From assembly GCF_900091495.1 (NCBI RefSeq), contig NZ_LT607413.1, forward strand, positions 2,232,001 through 2,296,000: DNA of 64,000 nt, in the 5' to 3' direction. This DNA comes from Micromonospora echinospora (lineage in GTDB: Bacteria > Actinomycetota > Actinomycetes > Mycobacteriales > Micromonosporaceae). Below, one piece after another: positions 32,446 through 41,126 of this stretch (position 1 is the stretch's first letter; every line of letters starts with the position of its first letter). The notes below the pieces were generated by a model. That model was not told the origin of the DNA. It made no database searches and was given only the letters and a program-made list of their open reading frames with translations. The position numbers and the translations under genes are program-made.

Positions 32446-35400
32446 CTACGCCACCTCCCGAGTGGGGGCGGCGGTGTTCCGGACGGAGTCGATGATCGCG
32501 ACCAGGCGATCCACGTCGGCGGACGGGAAGATCGACTCCGGGTCGGGCGCGATGTCGCTGAACGGGGATCCCCAGAGTCGCTCGGGCGCCATGACGCCGT
32601 TCTGGGTCAGATCGGCGATGATCAGGCCGATGAAGCTGATCTGGTTCGCGGTGAGGGTGCGGCCGGTCAGGAACTCGCTGAACGCCTCGTTGGCCGCCTC
32701 CCGATCGAGCCCGACCAGCGAGCGGATGAAGAGTCCGAGCCCGTTGGCCGAGCGGCGGGCCTGCTCGATCTCCTCGGGGCCGCCACCGCTGGCCACCAGC
32801 ATGCGTTCCAGCTCCTCCAGGTCGGTGGGGGAGAGCTGCTTGTTGCGGCGCAGCTTCTGCAACGCGAGGCGGTCCTCGTGTTCGCGGAGGTACGTCCGGG
32901 CCTTGGCCTCGAACCGCTCGAAGTTCGTGCCGACCCGGATGTCGTCCAGCGACACGACCGAGATCTCCCCCAGCTCGTCGCTGAAGTCGGTGTAGACGAT
33001 GGCCCGCTTGGCCCGCTCGATCAGCCGCACCAGCCCGCGCATGCGGCGGCGCATCAGCTCCAGCATCGGCAGGGTCACGTCCTGCCACCACTCGTCCCCG
33101 GCCACCTCGTGGAGGAGTTCCTGCTGCTCGCGGACGGCCGGGATGCTGGTCTGCTCCAGCAGCGTCGAGGCGATCAGCTGCACCTGCTGGCGCAGCTTGT
33201 CGTAGTCGGGTATGGCCTCGAACTGGCCGAGCTGAAGGCGTAGCACCAGCAGGTCGAACCGCTTGGCCGCCTCGTCCTCGTCCAGCTTGGCGGTGGGCAG
33301 GTTAGCGAGGTTGCCGCCGATCTCCTCCACCGCTTCCGGGGTGAGCCGGTGCCAGCGCGCGAAGTCGAGGTAGTACTCCACCAGCTTTCGCTTGGGGCGT
33401 ACGGCGAAGTTGTCGAGGTGGATGGTTTCTACCCGCCCGTGCAGGTCGCGGGCCAGGTCCCAGCGCAGGCCCGCCTCGCTCTCCGTGCCGTCGTCGGCCG
33501 TGTCCGGGCCGGCGTCACCGGGGAGCCGCTGGTCGAGACGGCAGATGAGGTCGAGCTGGGCCTTGAACAGCCGCTCGGTCAGCGACTTGCTCATCTTCCG
33601 CTCCGCCTGCTCCGGGTTCTGGTTGAAGAACTCGAAGTTCCGGCAGAAATCGAAGACGAGGAAGTCCTTTTTGTGCTGGCCGGGGCCGTAGAGGTCCGGG
33701 CAGAGCCGGGTGCCCCGGCCGATCATCTGGAGGAACTTCGCCTTCGACCGTACGGGCTTGCAGAAGACCAGGTTGACGACCTCGGGCACGTCGATGCCGG
33801 TGTCGAGCATGTCCACCGAGATCGCGATGTGCGGGTCCTTCTCCGACTGGGAGAAGTCGTCGATGAGGCTCTGCGCGTACTCGGTCTTGTAGGTGATGAC
33901 CCGGGCGCGGTGGCCGGCGTGGTTCGGGTACGCGTGGTCGAACCGCTCCTGGATGAAGTCGGCGTGCAACTGGTTGCGGGCGAAGATGATCGTCTTGCCG
34001 ATCCGGTCGCCACCGGCCACCCGATGACCGTGGGTCATCAGCGTCTTCAGGACGTTGTCCACGGTCTCCTTGTTGAACATCCACTTGTTGACCGCGTCCG
34101 CGTCGACGCTCTCCGGCGGCCCGTCGTCACCCCAGTCGAGCGAGTCCCACTCGTCCTTCTCCTCCTCGCTGAGGTCGTCGTAGCGGACGCCGCGCCACTG
34201 GAAGTCGGTCTCCACGGAGAACGCGCGCGGCGGCACGAGGTAGCCCTCCTTGACCGCCTGGTCGAGGTCGTAGTGGTCGGTGGGCACGCCGTCCTCAAGG
34301 TGGAACAGGCTGTAGGTGTTGCGGTCGATCTCGTTGCGCGGGGTCGCGGTGAGCCCGACCAGCAGGCTGTCGAACCAGGAGAAGATCGCTCGGTACTTCT
34401 GGTACACCGACCGGTGTGCCTCGTCAATGATGACCAGGTCGAAGTAGCCGGGGCCGAAGCGCCGTCCGCCGCTCACGGTCTGGTTGATCAGGCCCATCAT
34501 GGTCGGGTACGTCGAGACGTACACCCGGCCCTCGGCGTCCTTCTCGGTGACCAGGTTGACCGTGGCCGCGCTGGGCAGGTGTGCCTTGAACGCGTTGACC
34601 GCCTGGTTGACCAGTGCGTTGCGGTCGGCGAGGAAGAGCACCCGCTTGACCCAGTTGGCCCGCATCAACAGGTCGACCAGGGCGATCACGGTCCGGGTCT
34701 TGCCGGCACCGGTGGCCATCACCACGAGCGCCTGCCGCTGCCGGTCCCGCTCGAACGCCTCGCTGATCTTCCGGATCGCCCGCAGCTGGTAGTGCCGCCC
34801 GACGATCTCCTGCTTGATCTCCGTGCCCGCGAGGGACTCGCGAGTGGTCCGGCGCTGGATCAGGAGCGCCAGCTCGTCCTTGGTGTAGAAGCCCTGCACC
34901 GATCGGGGCGGGTAGGTCGTGTCGTCCCAGAGCCAGGTGTCGTAGCCATTGGTGTAGAAGATGACCGGGCGCTGGCCGTACCGCTGCTCCAGGCAGTCGG
35001 CGTAGAGCTTCGCCTGCTGCTTGCCGGCGGTGGCGTCCCGCCGGGCGCGCTTGGCCTCGACCACCGCAAGCGGCTTGCCGTCGTCGCCCCACAGCACGTA
35101 GTCGACAAAGCCGGTGCCCGAGCCGTTGGGCATGCCGGTCACCGGGAACTCGCGGTTGTCCGGGCCGTCGAGCCGCCAGCCGGCCTCGGCCAGCATCACA
35201 TCGATGAAGAGGTTGCGGGTCTGCGCCTCGTCGTAGTCGTGGTCGTCGGGGCGGGCCTCGTTGGCGGCCTTCGCGGCGGCAACCTCGGCACGCAGCTTAG
35301 TCAGCTCGGCGTCGAGGGTGGCGGACCGTTCCCGTTCGGCGGTCAGCGCCGCGTCCTGGGCGGCGAGCTTGTCGGCGAGGGCCTTCAGCTCGGCCTGGCT

Positions 35401-35859
35401 CCGCTGCCGCACCTGGGAGGAGTCCTGCTGGGGGATCAGACCCGGGTCGAAGGCGAGTGCGTTCGGTGGGACCTGCGCCCGGTCGCGGGTGTAGTGCCGG
35501 GCGATCCAGTACGTGACGTGGAACAACTCGCGTAGGACCGGCAACGAGTCCTTGTCGGTCACCGGGGTCCGCTCGTGCACGGCCCTGTTGCCCTGCTTGC
35601 GGATGATGTTCATCTTGGCCTGGATGGTGTTGCCCACCAGGTTGCGCAGCGTCGGCTCGTGAATCTTCGCCGACAGGTCGTTCCGGTACGGCCGCCTGAG
35701 TGTCCCGTCGGCGTCGAAGAGCCAGCCCAGCGCCAGTTCGAGCGTGCGCCGGGCATAGAAACACGAGCCCCGCGGGTCGGCGACGGCCAGTCGCTCGGCC
35801 CGCAGGGCCTCGTCAAGCAGGTCGGGCCACTCGGCCCGCAGGAACGCGAAGTTGCTCAT
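32446..35859 (-). CDS. hsdR: Type I restriction enzyme, R subunit
   Basis: Restriction and translocase subunit of a type I system, 1137 residues. A DUF4145-like domain at about 1-130 is followed by a coiled coil at 150-200. The nuclease has Asp253 and E-A-K at 268-270 (PLAVVEAKRA). The SF2 helicase has Walker A ATGAGKT at 382-388, DEAH at 479-482, TATP, and the Q-x2-G-R-G-T-R motif VI. The C-terminal domain is of the EcoEI type. It needs HsdM and HsdS, encoded just upstream. No frameshift is seen, so it is probably active. Confidence 0.95.
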   Translation of the reverse strand: MSNFAFLRAEWPDLLDEALRAERLAVADPRGSCFYARRTLELALGWLFDADGTLRRPYRNDLSAKIHEPTLRNLVGNTIQAKMNIIRKQGNRAVHERTPVTDKDSLPVLRELFHVTYWIARHYTRDRAQVPPNALAFDPGLIPQQDSSQVRQRSQAELKALADKLAAQDAALTAERERSATLDAELTKLRAEVAAAKAANEARPDDHDYDEAQTRNLFIDVMLAEAGWRLDGPDNREFPVTGMPNGSGTGFVDYVLWGDDGKPLAVVEAKRARRDATAGKQQAKLYADCLEQRYGQRPVIFYTNGYDTWLWDDTTYPPRSVQGFYTKDELALLIQRRTTRESLAGTEIKQEIVGRHYQLRAIRKISEAFERDRQRQALVVMATGAGKTRTVIALVDLLMRANWVKRVLFLADRNALVNQAVNAFKAHLPSAATVNLVTEKDAEGRVYVSTYPTMMGLINQTVSGGRRFGPGYFDLVIIDEAHRSVYQKYRAIFSWFDSLLVGLTATPRNEIDRNTYSLFHLEDGVPTDHYDLDQAVKEGYLVPPRAFSVETDFQWRGVRYDDLSEEEKDEWDSLDWGDDGPPESVDADAVNKWMFNKETVDNVLKTLMTHGHRVAGGDRIGKTIIFARNQLHADFIQERFDHAYPNHAGHRARVITYKTEYAQSLIDDFSQSEKDPHIAISVDMLDTGIDVPEVVNLVFCKPVRSKAKFLQMIGRGTRLCPDLYGPGQHKKDFLVFDFCRNFEFFNQNPEQAERKMSKSLTERLFKAQLDLICRLDQRLPGDAGPDTADDGTESEAGLRWDLARDLHGRVETIHLDNFAVRPKRKLVEYYLDFARWHRLTPEAVEEIGGNLANLPTAKLDEDEAAKRFDLLVLRLQLGQFEAIPDYDKLRQQVQLIASTLLEQTSIPAVREQQELLHEVAGDEWWQDVTLPMLELMRRRMRGLVRLIERAKRAIVYTDFSDELGEISVVSLDDIRVGTNFERFEAKARTYLREHEDRLALQKLRRNKQLSPTDLEELERMLVASGGGPEEIEQARRSANGLGLFIRSLVGLDREAANEAFSEFLTGRTLTANQISFIGLIIADLTQNGVMAPERLWGSPFSDIAPDPESIFPSADVDRLVAIIDSVRNTAAPTREVA

Positions 35860-35901
35860 CGACGTCTACCCCCACAGTGGACAGCCGCTGAGCATCTCAC
35901 A

Positions 35902-37044
35902 TCAGAGCAACCCCCGGAAAGCCCGATCCTGCAACGACGCGAACAACGCGTCCAGCTCCCCCAGGCTCGCCCGGTGGACTGTCTTTAGGTCCTCGATAGC
36001 ATCGATCCGACGAGCGAAGTCCCGTTGCAATGGAAGAGGAGGTACTTCGACTTCCGCCGCCATTAGTCTAGCCTTAGAGATGTTGGGCATGGAACCTGCG
36101 GAGCCGCCTGCCAACGATTGAATCTGACGCCGTTTAGACGGATAAACAAGCAACTGCTGGAGGAAGACCTTGTTGATTACGGCGTCAGGGTTCAGCTCAA
36201 GCCTGAAAATTAGATCCGGAAGAAGGAGGTTGGTGGGCGTATCTCTGACAAGAGCGCATGCCCCCACCAATTCCCTTGTGTTCTTCCTCGAGAAGAGAAG
36301 GTCGCCTGACTGAACTGCATGCTCCTTGCGAGGCTCAACCTCTGGGGGAAGTGCCTTGTTCTCGTCTGGCTTAAACTCGCAAGAAGTTACCGCCCCCAGC
36401 TTAAGGACGCCCCATTCGCCTCCTTCTGCTGCACGGCTCAGACACTGAGGGCTATGGCCGCTGTGGATGCGCTCTAGCAATGAACTCATTAAAGTTCTGG
36501 ACCAGCCGCGATCGTTCCGAACTGGGTCGCCGAACATGTCGAGAAAAATGGACTGGGTGAGGTCATCGAGGCGGGCCAGGGCTTCGCGGCGCTTGGCGCG
36601 CAGCTCATCAGCCCGATCCAGCACCTCAGCAAGCCTCCGTTGCTCCTCAAGCGGTGGCAGCAGGAGTGTCTTGCGGTATGCGTCCTCACGATTCAGACCG
36701 GGCACCGCTGCGGCTCGATTAAGTTCCGTCAGGCCGAGCGCAGCCAGCCTCAGAGAGAGCCAACGGAGGTCTTCGCTAGTGGCACTTGAGTCAACGAAGT
36801 AGGTTGTGTCGATCGGCCAGCACGGCCCAGGTGAGAAGGCGACTTCGCCAAGGGACCCCTTCCGGCCAATGACGATGGTCGGACCTGACGTGAGATAGGA
36901 ATCATGGGATCCGACAACACCATTTGAGCCGTAGACAGGATAGTCGCCAGGATTTCGTGCGTTGGCGGGTAGGCTCTTACCGTACTTGAACTCGCAGATT
37001 TCTCCGACAGTAACGTGCCGCCATCCGCTCGCCGCCTGCGTCAT
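35902..37044 (-). CDS. hsdS: Type I restriction-modification specificity subunit
   Basis: DNA-recognition subunit of 380 residues with two target-recognition domains. TRD1 (about 1-150) contains YPVYGSNGVVGSHDSYL and TIVIGRKGSLGEV. A central conserved helix (PPLEEQRRLAEVLDRADELR) separates it from TRD2 (about 195-345). The C-terminal conserved helix is RIDAIEDLKTVHRASLGELD. The ATG at 37044 overlaps the hsdM stop (ATGA). G+C is visibly lower than in the neighbours (sample 60-base lines near 36.1 and 36.2 kb are 55% and 52%), as expected of a swapped specificity gene. The recognised sequence cannot be predicted. Confidence 0.93.
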   Translation of the reverse strand: MTQAASGWRHVTVGEICEFKYGKSLPANARNPGDYPVYGSNGVVGSHDSYLTSGPTIVIGRKGSLGEVAFSPGPCWPIDTTYFVDSSATSEDLRWLSLRLAALGLTELNRAAAVPGLNREDAYRKTLLLPPLEEQRRLAEVLDRADELRAKRREALARLDDLTQSIFLDMFGDPVRNDRGWSRTLMSSLLERIHSGHSPQCLSRAAEGGEWGVLKLGAVTSCEFKPDENKALPPEVEPRKEHAVQSGDLLFSRKNTRELVGACALVRDTPTNLLLPDLIFRLELNPDAVINKVFLQQLLVYPSKRRQIQSLAGGSAGSMPNISKARLMAAEVEVPPLPLQRDFARRIDAIEDLKTVHRASLGELDALFASLQDRAFRGLL

Positions 37045-38558
37045 CCGAGCATCGCCTTCAGATTCGACATGCCCTGCTGAATCTCGGATTCGAGGCATTC
37101 TAGCTCTGCGATAATCTCCAGCGGCGGACGATGCTCGACTTCCTTGTGGAGAATCTCCTTGTAACGACTGAGACTGAGATCGTAACCCTGCTCGACGATG
37201 TCTGCCTTCGGTACGCAGAAGCTCTGCTCGGTCCGAGACCGCTGCAACTCGTCGCCGTCCCGGCGGAGCCATCGCGCCAGCGCGTCCGGGAGGTTGTTCT
37301 TCGCGTGTTCGTCCTCGGTCAACGCCACGTCCGGCACCGGTCCGAGCTTCTCGGCACCCAGCAACGGGTTTCGCTTGTCATCCAAGCTCCAGCCGTCGGC
37401 GGTCACCTCGTAGAACCAGACGTTGTCGGTCCCACCGCTGTTGGTCTTGGTGAAGAGCAGGATCGCCGTGGAGACGCCCGAGTAGGGCTTGAACGTGCCG
37501 CTCGGCAGCTTCACCACCCCGTCGAGCTTCTGGTCTTCGATCAGCATTCGGCGCAGCTCCTTGTGCGCGCCGGTGCCTCCGAATAGAACGCCCTCGGGCA
37601 CGATCACGGCTGCCCGGCCGCCGGGCTTGAGGAGCCGGAGGAAAAGGGCGAGGAAAAGCAGCTCCGTCTTCTTGGTCTTGACGATCCGCTGGAGGTCCTT
37701 GGACGTGCTCTCGTAGTCGAGGCTACCTGCGAACGGGGGGTTGGCCAGGATCAGCGAGTAATTCTCGGACTCGTTGCTGACGTTCTCGGCGAGCGAGTCG
37801 CGGTAGCGGATGTCTGGGCTTTCCACGCCGTGCAGCAGCATGTTCATGCTGCCGATCCGCAGCATCGTGCCGTCGAAGTCGAAGCCGTGGAACATGCTCT
37901 CGTGGAAGTGCGTCCGCTGCGCCGCGTCGAGTAGGGCGTTCGGATGGACGCGCCGGACGTACTCGCTGGCCTCGACCAGGAAGCCGGCGGTGCCGCAGGC
38001 CGGGTCGCAGATCTCGTCGGTCGGCGTCGGGGCCGTCATCTCGACCATCAGCTGGATGATGTGCCGTGACGTGCGGAACTGTCCGTTATGCCCAGCCGTG
38101 GCGATCTTGCTAAGCATGTACTCGTAGAGGTCACCCTTGGTGTCCCGGGCCTCCATCGGGATCTGGTCGAGCATGTCGACCACGCGGGCGAGCAGCGCCG
38201 GGTTGGGGATGGTGAACCGGGCGTCCCGCATGTGCTGCGAGTAGGTCGACCCGTCGCTACCGAGCTGCTGGAGGTACGGAAATACCTTGTGGGCGACGAT
38301 CTTGTACATCGTCTCCGGGTCACGGTCCTTGAAGTTGGACCAGCGGAGTTCTTCCTGGTCCGGGTCGAACCTCAGGGTGACCTGTGCGTTCGGGAAGCGT
38401 TCAGCCTTCCTCTTCTCCCGCGTCTCGATCTCGTCCAGCCTCTTAATGAAGAGCAGGTAGGTGATCTGCTCTATCACCTCCAGCGGGTTCGAGATGCCGC
38501 CGGACCAGAAGGCGTCCCAGACGCGGTCGATCTTGCTTTTCAGTTCACCGGTTATCAC
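37041..38558 (-). CDS. hsdM: Type I restriction-modification methyltransferase subunit
   Basis: Adenine-N6 DNA methyltransferase subunit of about 505 residues. The HsdM N-terminal domain is ITGELKSKIDRVWDAFW onward. The AdoMet motif I is DPACGTAGFLVEA at about 185, and catalytic motif IV is NPPF at about 273. The GTG at 38558 matches the usual family N-terminus; an in-frame ATG at 38573 is an alternative. It lies about 43 bases after the third of three tiny genes on the same strand and is translationally coupled to hsdS. With HsdS it forms the modification enzyme. Confidence 0.94.
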   Translation of the reverse strand: MITGELKSKIDRVWDAFWSGGISNPLEVIEQITYLLFIKRLDEIETREKRKAERFPNAQVTLRFDPDQEELRWSNFKDRDPETMYKIVAHKVFPYLQQLGSDGSTYSQHMRDARFTIPNPALLARVVDMLDQIPMEARDTKGDLYEYMLSKIATAGHNGQFRTSRHIIQLMVEMTAPTPTDEICDPACGTAGFLVEASEYVRRVHPNALLDAAQRTHFHESMFHGFDFDGTMLRIGSMNMLLHGVESPDIRYRDSLAENVSNESENYSLILANPPFAGSLDYESTSKDLQRIVKTKKTELLFLALFLRLLKPGGRAAVIVPEGVLFGGTGAHKELRRMLIEDQKLDGVVKLPSGTFKPYSGVSTAILLFTKTNSGGTDNVWFYEVTADGWSLDDKRNPLLGAEKLGPVPDVALTEDEHAKNNLPDALARWLRRDGDELQRSRTEQSFCVPKADIVEQGYDLSLSRYKEILHKEVEHRPPLEIIAELECLESEIQQGMSNLKAMLG

Positions 38559-38601
38559 GTGCCTCGTCCCCATGGCGTCGCGTCAGGCTTGGCTCCACAG
38601 G

Positions 38602-38925
38602 CTAGTCCCTGTCCCGGCGAACCAGCGGAGGCTGTCCCGGAGGGCGCGAGTCGGCCTGACGACCACCCCGCCGAGGAGTAGGGGCGGGAGTGGGGAGCTT
38701 CCGCAGGCCGGCTTGCTGGACGAAAAGTTCTCGTCGGGTGGTCGCGTCGCCCTTCTTGTTCAACTGGTACCCGTCGAGCCACAGCCATCCGTCGAACGTC
38801 GGGCGGTCGAGGACGCGGATGAGGCGGAACATGATCGGCTTGACGAACTGGACGCTGGCGGCGCTGGTGAGGTGGAGCAGGTCGCCGGCCGTGAGGTGGA
38901 CTACCGCTGGCGGTACCGGTACCAC
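38602..38925 (-). CDS. Small hypothetical protein 3 of the pre-hsd cluster
   Basis: About 107 residues with no named family. The core SAASVQFVKPIMFRLIRVLD, GWLWLDGYQL and RRELFVQQAGLRKL looks like a compact beta-rich domain and resembles small Micromonospora proteins I have seen near XRE/DUF397 pairs. A basic, proline-rich tail follows. The GTG at 38925 overlaps the end of small gene 2 by 25 bases, but the start is not certain. hsdM starts about 40 bases downstream, so this may be the third gene of a six-gene operon. Confidence 0.6.
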   Translation of the reverse strand: MVPVPPAVVHLTAGDLLHLTSAASVQFVKPIMFRLIRVLDRPTFDGWLWLDGYQLNKKGDATTRRELFVQQAGLRKLPTPAPTPRRGGRQADSRPPGQPPLVRRDRD

Positions 38926-39062
38926 GCGGTGATCCGTGTGCGGGCGATCTGGACGTCCTGGCACCAGCCGCTGTCCGTGCAGTACGGGCAGCGGTGATGC
39001 CGGTGGTATTCGAGCACGTACCAGGCGGTCTGGACCGTCTGCGGCGTTCGTCTCGCCGTCAT
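38901..39062 (-). CDS. Small hypothetical protein 2 of the pre-hsd cluster (zinc-binding-like)
   Basis: A 53-residue basic protein. The motif H-H-R-C-P-Y-C-T-D-S-G-W-C could bind zinc through three Cys plus His. The N-terminus is TARRTPQTVQTAWYVLEYHR and the C-terminus ends TAWYRYRQR. The ATG at 39062 overlaps the stop of small gene 1 as ATGA, and its own stop overlaps small gene 3. This tight coupling argues that it is real despite its size. Function unknown. Confidence 0.6.
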   Translation of the reverse strand: MTARRTPQTVQTAWYVLEYHRHHRCPYCTDSGWCQDVQIARTRITAWYRYRQR

Positions 39063-39283
39063 GACCACAACCCCGCCCGGTACTCCCCGGCAAGGGTCAG
39101 CAGGGGCCGTTCGGGCAGGTAGGTCACTTGGGCGACCCCGACCGCCAAGTGGTACGCACCTCTGCGCTCCGGGTAGATCGTCGCTGGACCAAGGCGGTCG
39201 AGCGGTGCCGTACGGCGGCGTCTGAACGGCCAGAACTTCCGCAGCAGACCGTCGTGCGTCGGGCTTTTCGCGTGTCGTGCCAC
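39059..39283 (-). CDS. Small hypothetical protein 1 of the pre-hsd cluster
   Basis: A 74-residue protein with a basic N-terminal third (KFWPFRRRRTAPLDRL) and a short hydrophobic C-terminal half (YHLAVGVAQVTYLPERPLLT). No domain is recognised. The GTG at 39283 is preceded by GGGAGG four bases upstream. It is the first gene of the leftward cluster and is divergent from the XRE regulator. The intergenic region is 168 bases. Confidence 0.55.
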   Translation of the reverse strand: MARHAKSPTHDGLLRKFWPFRRRRTAPLDRLGPATIYPERRGAYHLAVGVAQVTYLPERPLLTLAGEYRAGLWS

Positions 39284-39451
39284 AGGGCCTCCCGGAACGT
39301 AGCAACTTACACGCCTAGAGTGACGGAGTTCATCTGACAAATCTAGAGTTCCATGGAAGATTTCCATGGACGGCACCAACTCGCCCTGCGTGTCTTGATC
39401 CGCGAGGTGGAGAGGAGAACACTGACGGTGTTCACGACCTTGGAGGTTGAC

Positions 39452-40309
39452 GTGGCGAGGGCAAGCGGCCCGACGATCGCGCGGTGGCAGCTCGGCCGGG
39501 AGCTACATAGGCTCCGCGAGGCGGTCGGTGTCTCACACAAGGAGGTCGCGGCCGAGCTGGGCTGTTCGGAATCCAAGGTTTACAAGATCGAGTCTGGCGA
39601 CGTAGGCGTCAGCCGGGCCGACGTGATCGTGATGCTCACCCGTTACGGCGTAAGCGACGAGCGGGTGCGGCAGACCGCCCTCGATCTCCAGCGCCAAGGC
39701 AAGGAGCGTGGTTGGTGGGCGAAGTTCGGTCAGCTCCCAAACCCGTACAGTGTGTACATCGGACTGGAGTCCGCCGCGACGGCTGTACGGAACTTCGAGC
39801 TGGCCGCCGTGCCGGGACTGCTCCAGACCGAGCGGTACGCCCGTGCGATCTTCGATCAGCAGCGGATGACCGAGGCAGCAGCCGAGCGGGAGAAGCGCCT
39901 CCAGGTGCGGATGGCGCGGCAGGTGTGCCTCACCGAGAAGCCGCTACTCAACTTCTGGACGATCATTGACGAAAGCGCACTTCACCGTGAGGTCGGCGGG
40001 CGCGAAGTGCTCAGGGAGCAGTTACTCCACCTGGTGGAGATGAGCGAGCGCGACAACATCGACATCCAGGTTCTTCCCTACAGTGAGGGAGCTCACCCGG
40101 GGATGCTCGGCTCGGTTGCCATCCTGGAGTTTCCGGAGGACGTACACACCCCGGTCGCCTATGTCGAGAGCTTTGCTGGAGACGTGTATCTGGAGCGGGA
40201 GGAGGACATGCGCAGGGTTACCCTGGCTTACACACACCTGCACAGCTCGGCCCTCAGCTCGACCAAGTCCCGTCAACTGATCGCCGAGGTGGCCAGGAGC
40301 CTGACGTAG
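39452..40309 (+). CDS. XRE-family regulator with DUF5753 domain (Scr1-type antitoxin-like)
   Basis: Helix-turn-helix regulator of 285 residues. The HTH spans about residues 12-65 (LGRELHRLREAVGVSHKEVA, then ELGCSESKVYKIESG). A DUF5753 ligand- or partner-binding domain (about 95-280) includes FELAAVPGLLQTERYARAI, and PVAYVESFAGDVYLE near the end. The GTG at 39452 is chosen because GGAGG lies five bases upstream; in-frame GTG 39428 and an ATG at 39353 are possible. The DUF397 gene follows 16 bases downstream. In Streptomyces such pairs (Scr1/Scr2) act as toxin-antitoxin-like developmental regulators. Confidence 0.85.
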   Translation: MARASGPTIARWQLGRELHRLREAVGVSHKEVAAELGCSESKVYKIESGDVGVSRADVIVMLTRYGVSDERVRQTALDLQRQGKERGWWAKFGQLPNPYSVYIGLESAATAVRNFELAAVPGLLQTERYARAIFDQQRMTEAAAEREKRLQVRMARQVCLTEKPLLNFWTIIDESALHREVGGREVLREQLLHLVEMSERDNIDIQVLPYSEGAHPGMLGSVAILEFPEDVHTPVAYVESFAGDVYLEREEDMRRVTLAYTHLHSSALSSTKSRQLIAEVARSLT

Positions 40310-40325
40310 GAAGAGGAGGGGAGCC

Positions 40326-40502
40326 GTGGAGCCGAAGTGGCGCAAGAGCAGCAAGAGCCAGAGCAACGGCCAGTGCGTCGAGGTCGCGGACAACATCCCC
40401 GGTGCGGTCGCCGTCCGAGACAGCAAGGACAGGAGCGGCCCCGTGCTGGCCTTCGGCCCTCAGGACTGGCGTAGGTTCATCGACTCCCTCAAGAGCGTCT
40501 GA
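40326..40502 (+). CDS. DUF397 domain protein (Scr2-type toxin-like partner)
   Basis: A 58-residue protein consisting of one DUF397 domain. It has the signature W-R-K-S-S near the N-terminus, S-N-G-Q-C-V-E-V-A, VAVRDSKDRSGPVLAF and the terminal W-R-R-F-I. The GTG at 40326 is preceded by GAGGAGGGGAGCC. It directly follows the XRE/DUF5753 gene, the standard actinomycete arrangement. In the Scr1/Scr2 model the DUF397 member is the toxic or effector part. Confidence 0.85.
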   Translation: MEPKWRKSSKSQSNGQCVEVADNIPGAVAVRDSKDRSGPVLAFGPQDWRRFIDSLKSV

Positions 40503-40800
40503 CGTACGGGCAGAGCTTCCGTAGTCCGGCTGGTTTGACCCGGGTGTCGGACAGACTCTCGAACCACCTGCTCAGGGTGATCTGCCACAGGGCACTGACT
40601 GGCATGGCGTGGAGCCGGCCGCCGAACGGCAGCGTCGAGGTTCCGGTGTAGAGGACGACACCGGCGATGAAGTCGTCGCCAAGGCGGCCGGCAAGCCGGC
40701 GTAGCCTGCGGAAATCGTCCGTCCCGACGGTGCGACGCGGACCAGGGTGCTCTTGCCCGCCCTCATGCTTTCGATCTGCAAGGCAGGGTTTGTTCAGCAT
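40489..40800 (-). pseudogene. Remnant: C-terminal fragment of a DUF4143-type ATPase, with a fused tail
   Basis: The minus strand reads DDFRRLRRLAGRLGDDFIAG, then VVLYTGTSTLPFGGRLHAMPVSALW. This is the C-terminal end of AAA ATPases with a DUF4143 domain. The P-loop and most of the protein are missing. After this the frame ends in VKPAGLRKLCP, which resembles VQQAGLRKLPTP of the small gene at 38602-38925. The stretch appears to be a scar joining two unrelated gene ends. It overlaps the DUF397 3' end by 14 bases. Confidence 0.6.
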
Positions 40801-40876
40801 GCGGGCGCATGTTGTTCATGACGGGCACGAGAACCGTACGTCACCGAGCAGAGCCGTCAACGATCTTGCGGAGTTA

Positions 40877-40886
40877 CCCCCCCCCC
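40877..40886. repeat. Run of ten C residues
   Basis: A homopolymer of ten C lies about 30 bases upstream of the decayed Phd-type gene. It is prone to slippage and to sequencing error. Confidence 0.7.
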
Positions 40887-40916
40887 GGCCTGACCGAAGA
40901 GGCCGAGGGGGTGCTC

Positions 40917-41126
40917 ATGGGCCACACTCTGCCTGTGGAACGCATCGGTGTCCGGGAGCTGGATCAGAACACGAGCCAGGTATTGGGGCTGGACAGGCTG
41001 GTGGCTGCGGGGCGGGCCGTCGCCCCGACCAACGGCGGTCCCGTTCCGCTTCCGCCGAAGCTCGGCGACCAGAATGAGGACGTGGCCGCCACGCTCGCCG
41101 CAGGGCGGGCCGAGGAGCGCTGGTGA
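40917..41126 (+). pseudogene. Internally deleted Phd/YefM-type antitoxin
   Basis: A 69-codon frame beginning VERIGVRELDQNTSQVL, the hallmark N-terminus of Phd/YefM antitoxins. It continues directly into LDRLVAAGRAVAPTNGGPVP...EERW, which resembles the toxin-binding C-terminal part. The middle of the DNA-binding domain (roughly 25 residues) is absent, suggesting an in-frame deletion. The ATG at 40917 has GAGGGGG upstream. The stop overlaps a GTGATTCACCTC sequence typical of a VapC start. It may be nonfunctional. Confidence 0.6.

Noticed and set aside
40326..40502. DUF397 gene as part of the leftward hsd operon
   Set aside because: It is on the opposite strand and directly follows the XRE gene with its own ribosome-binding site.
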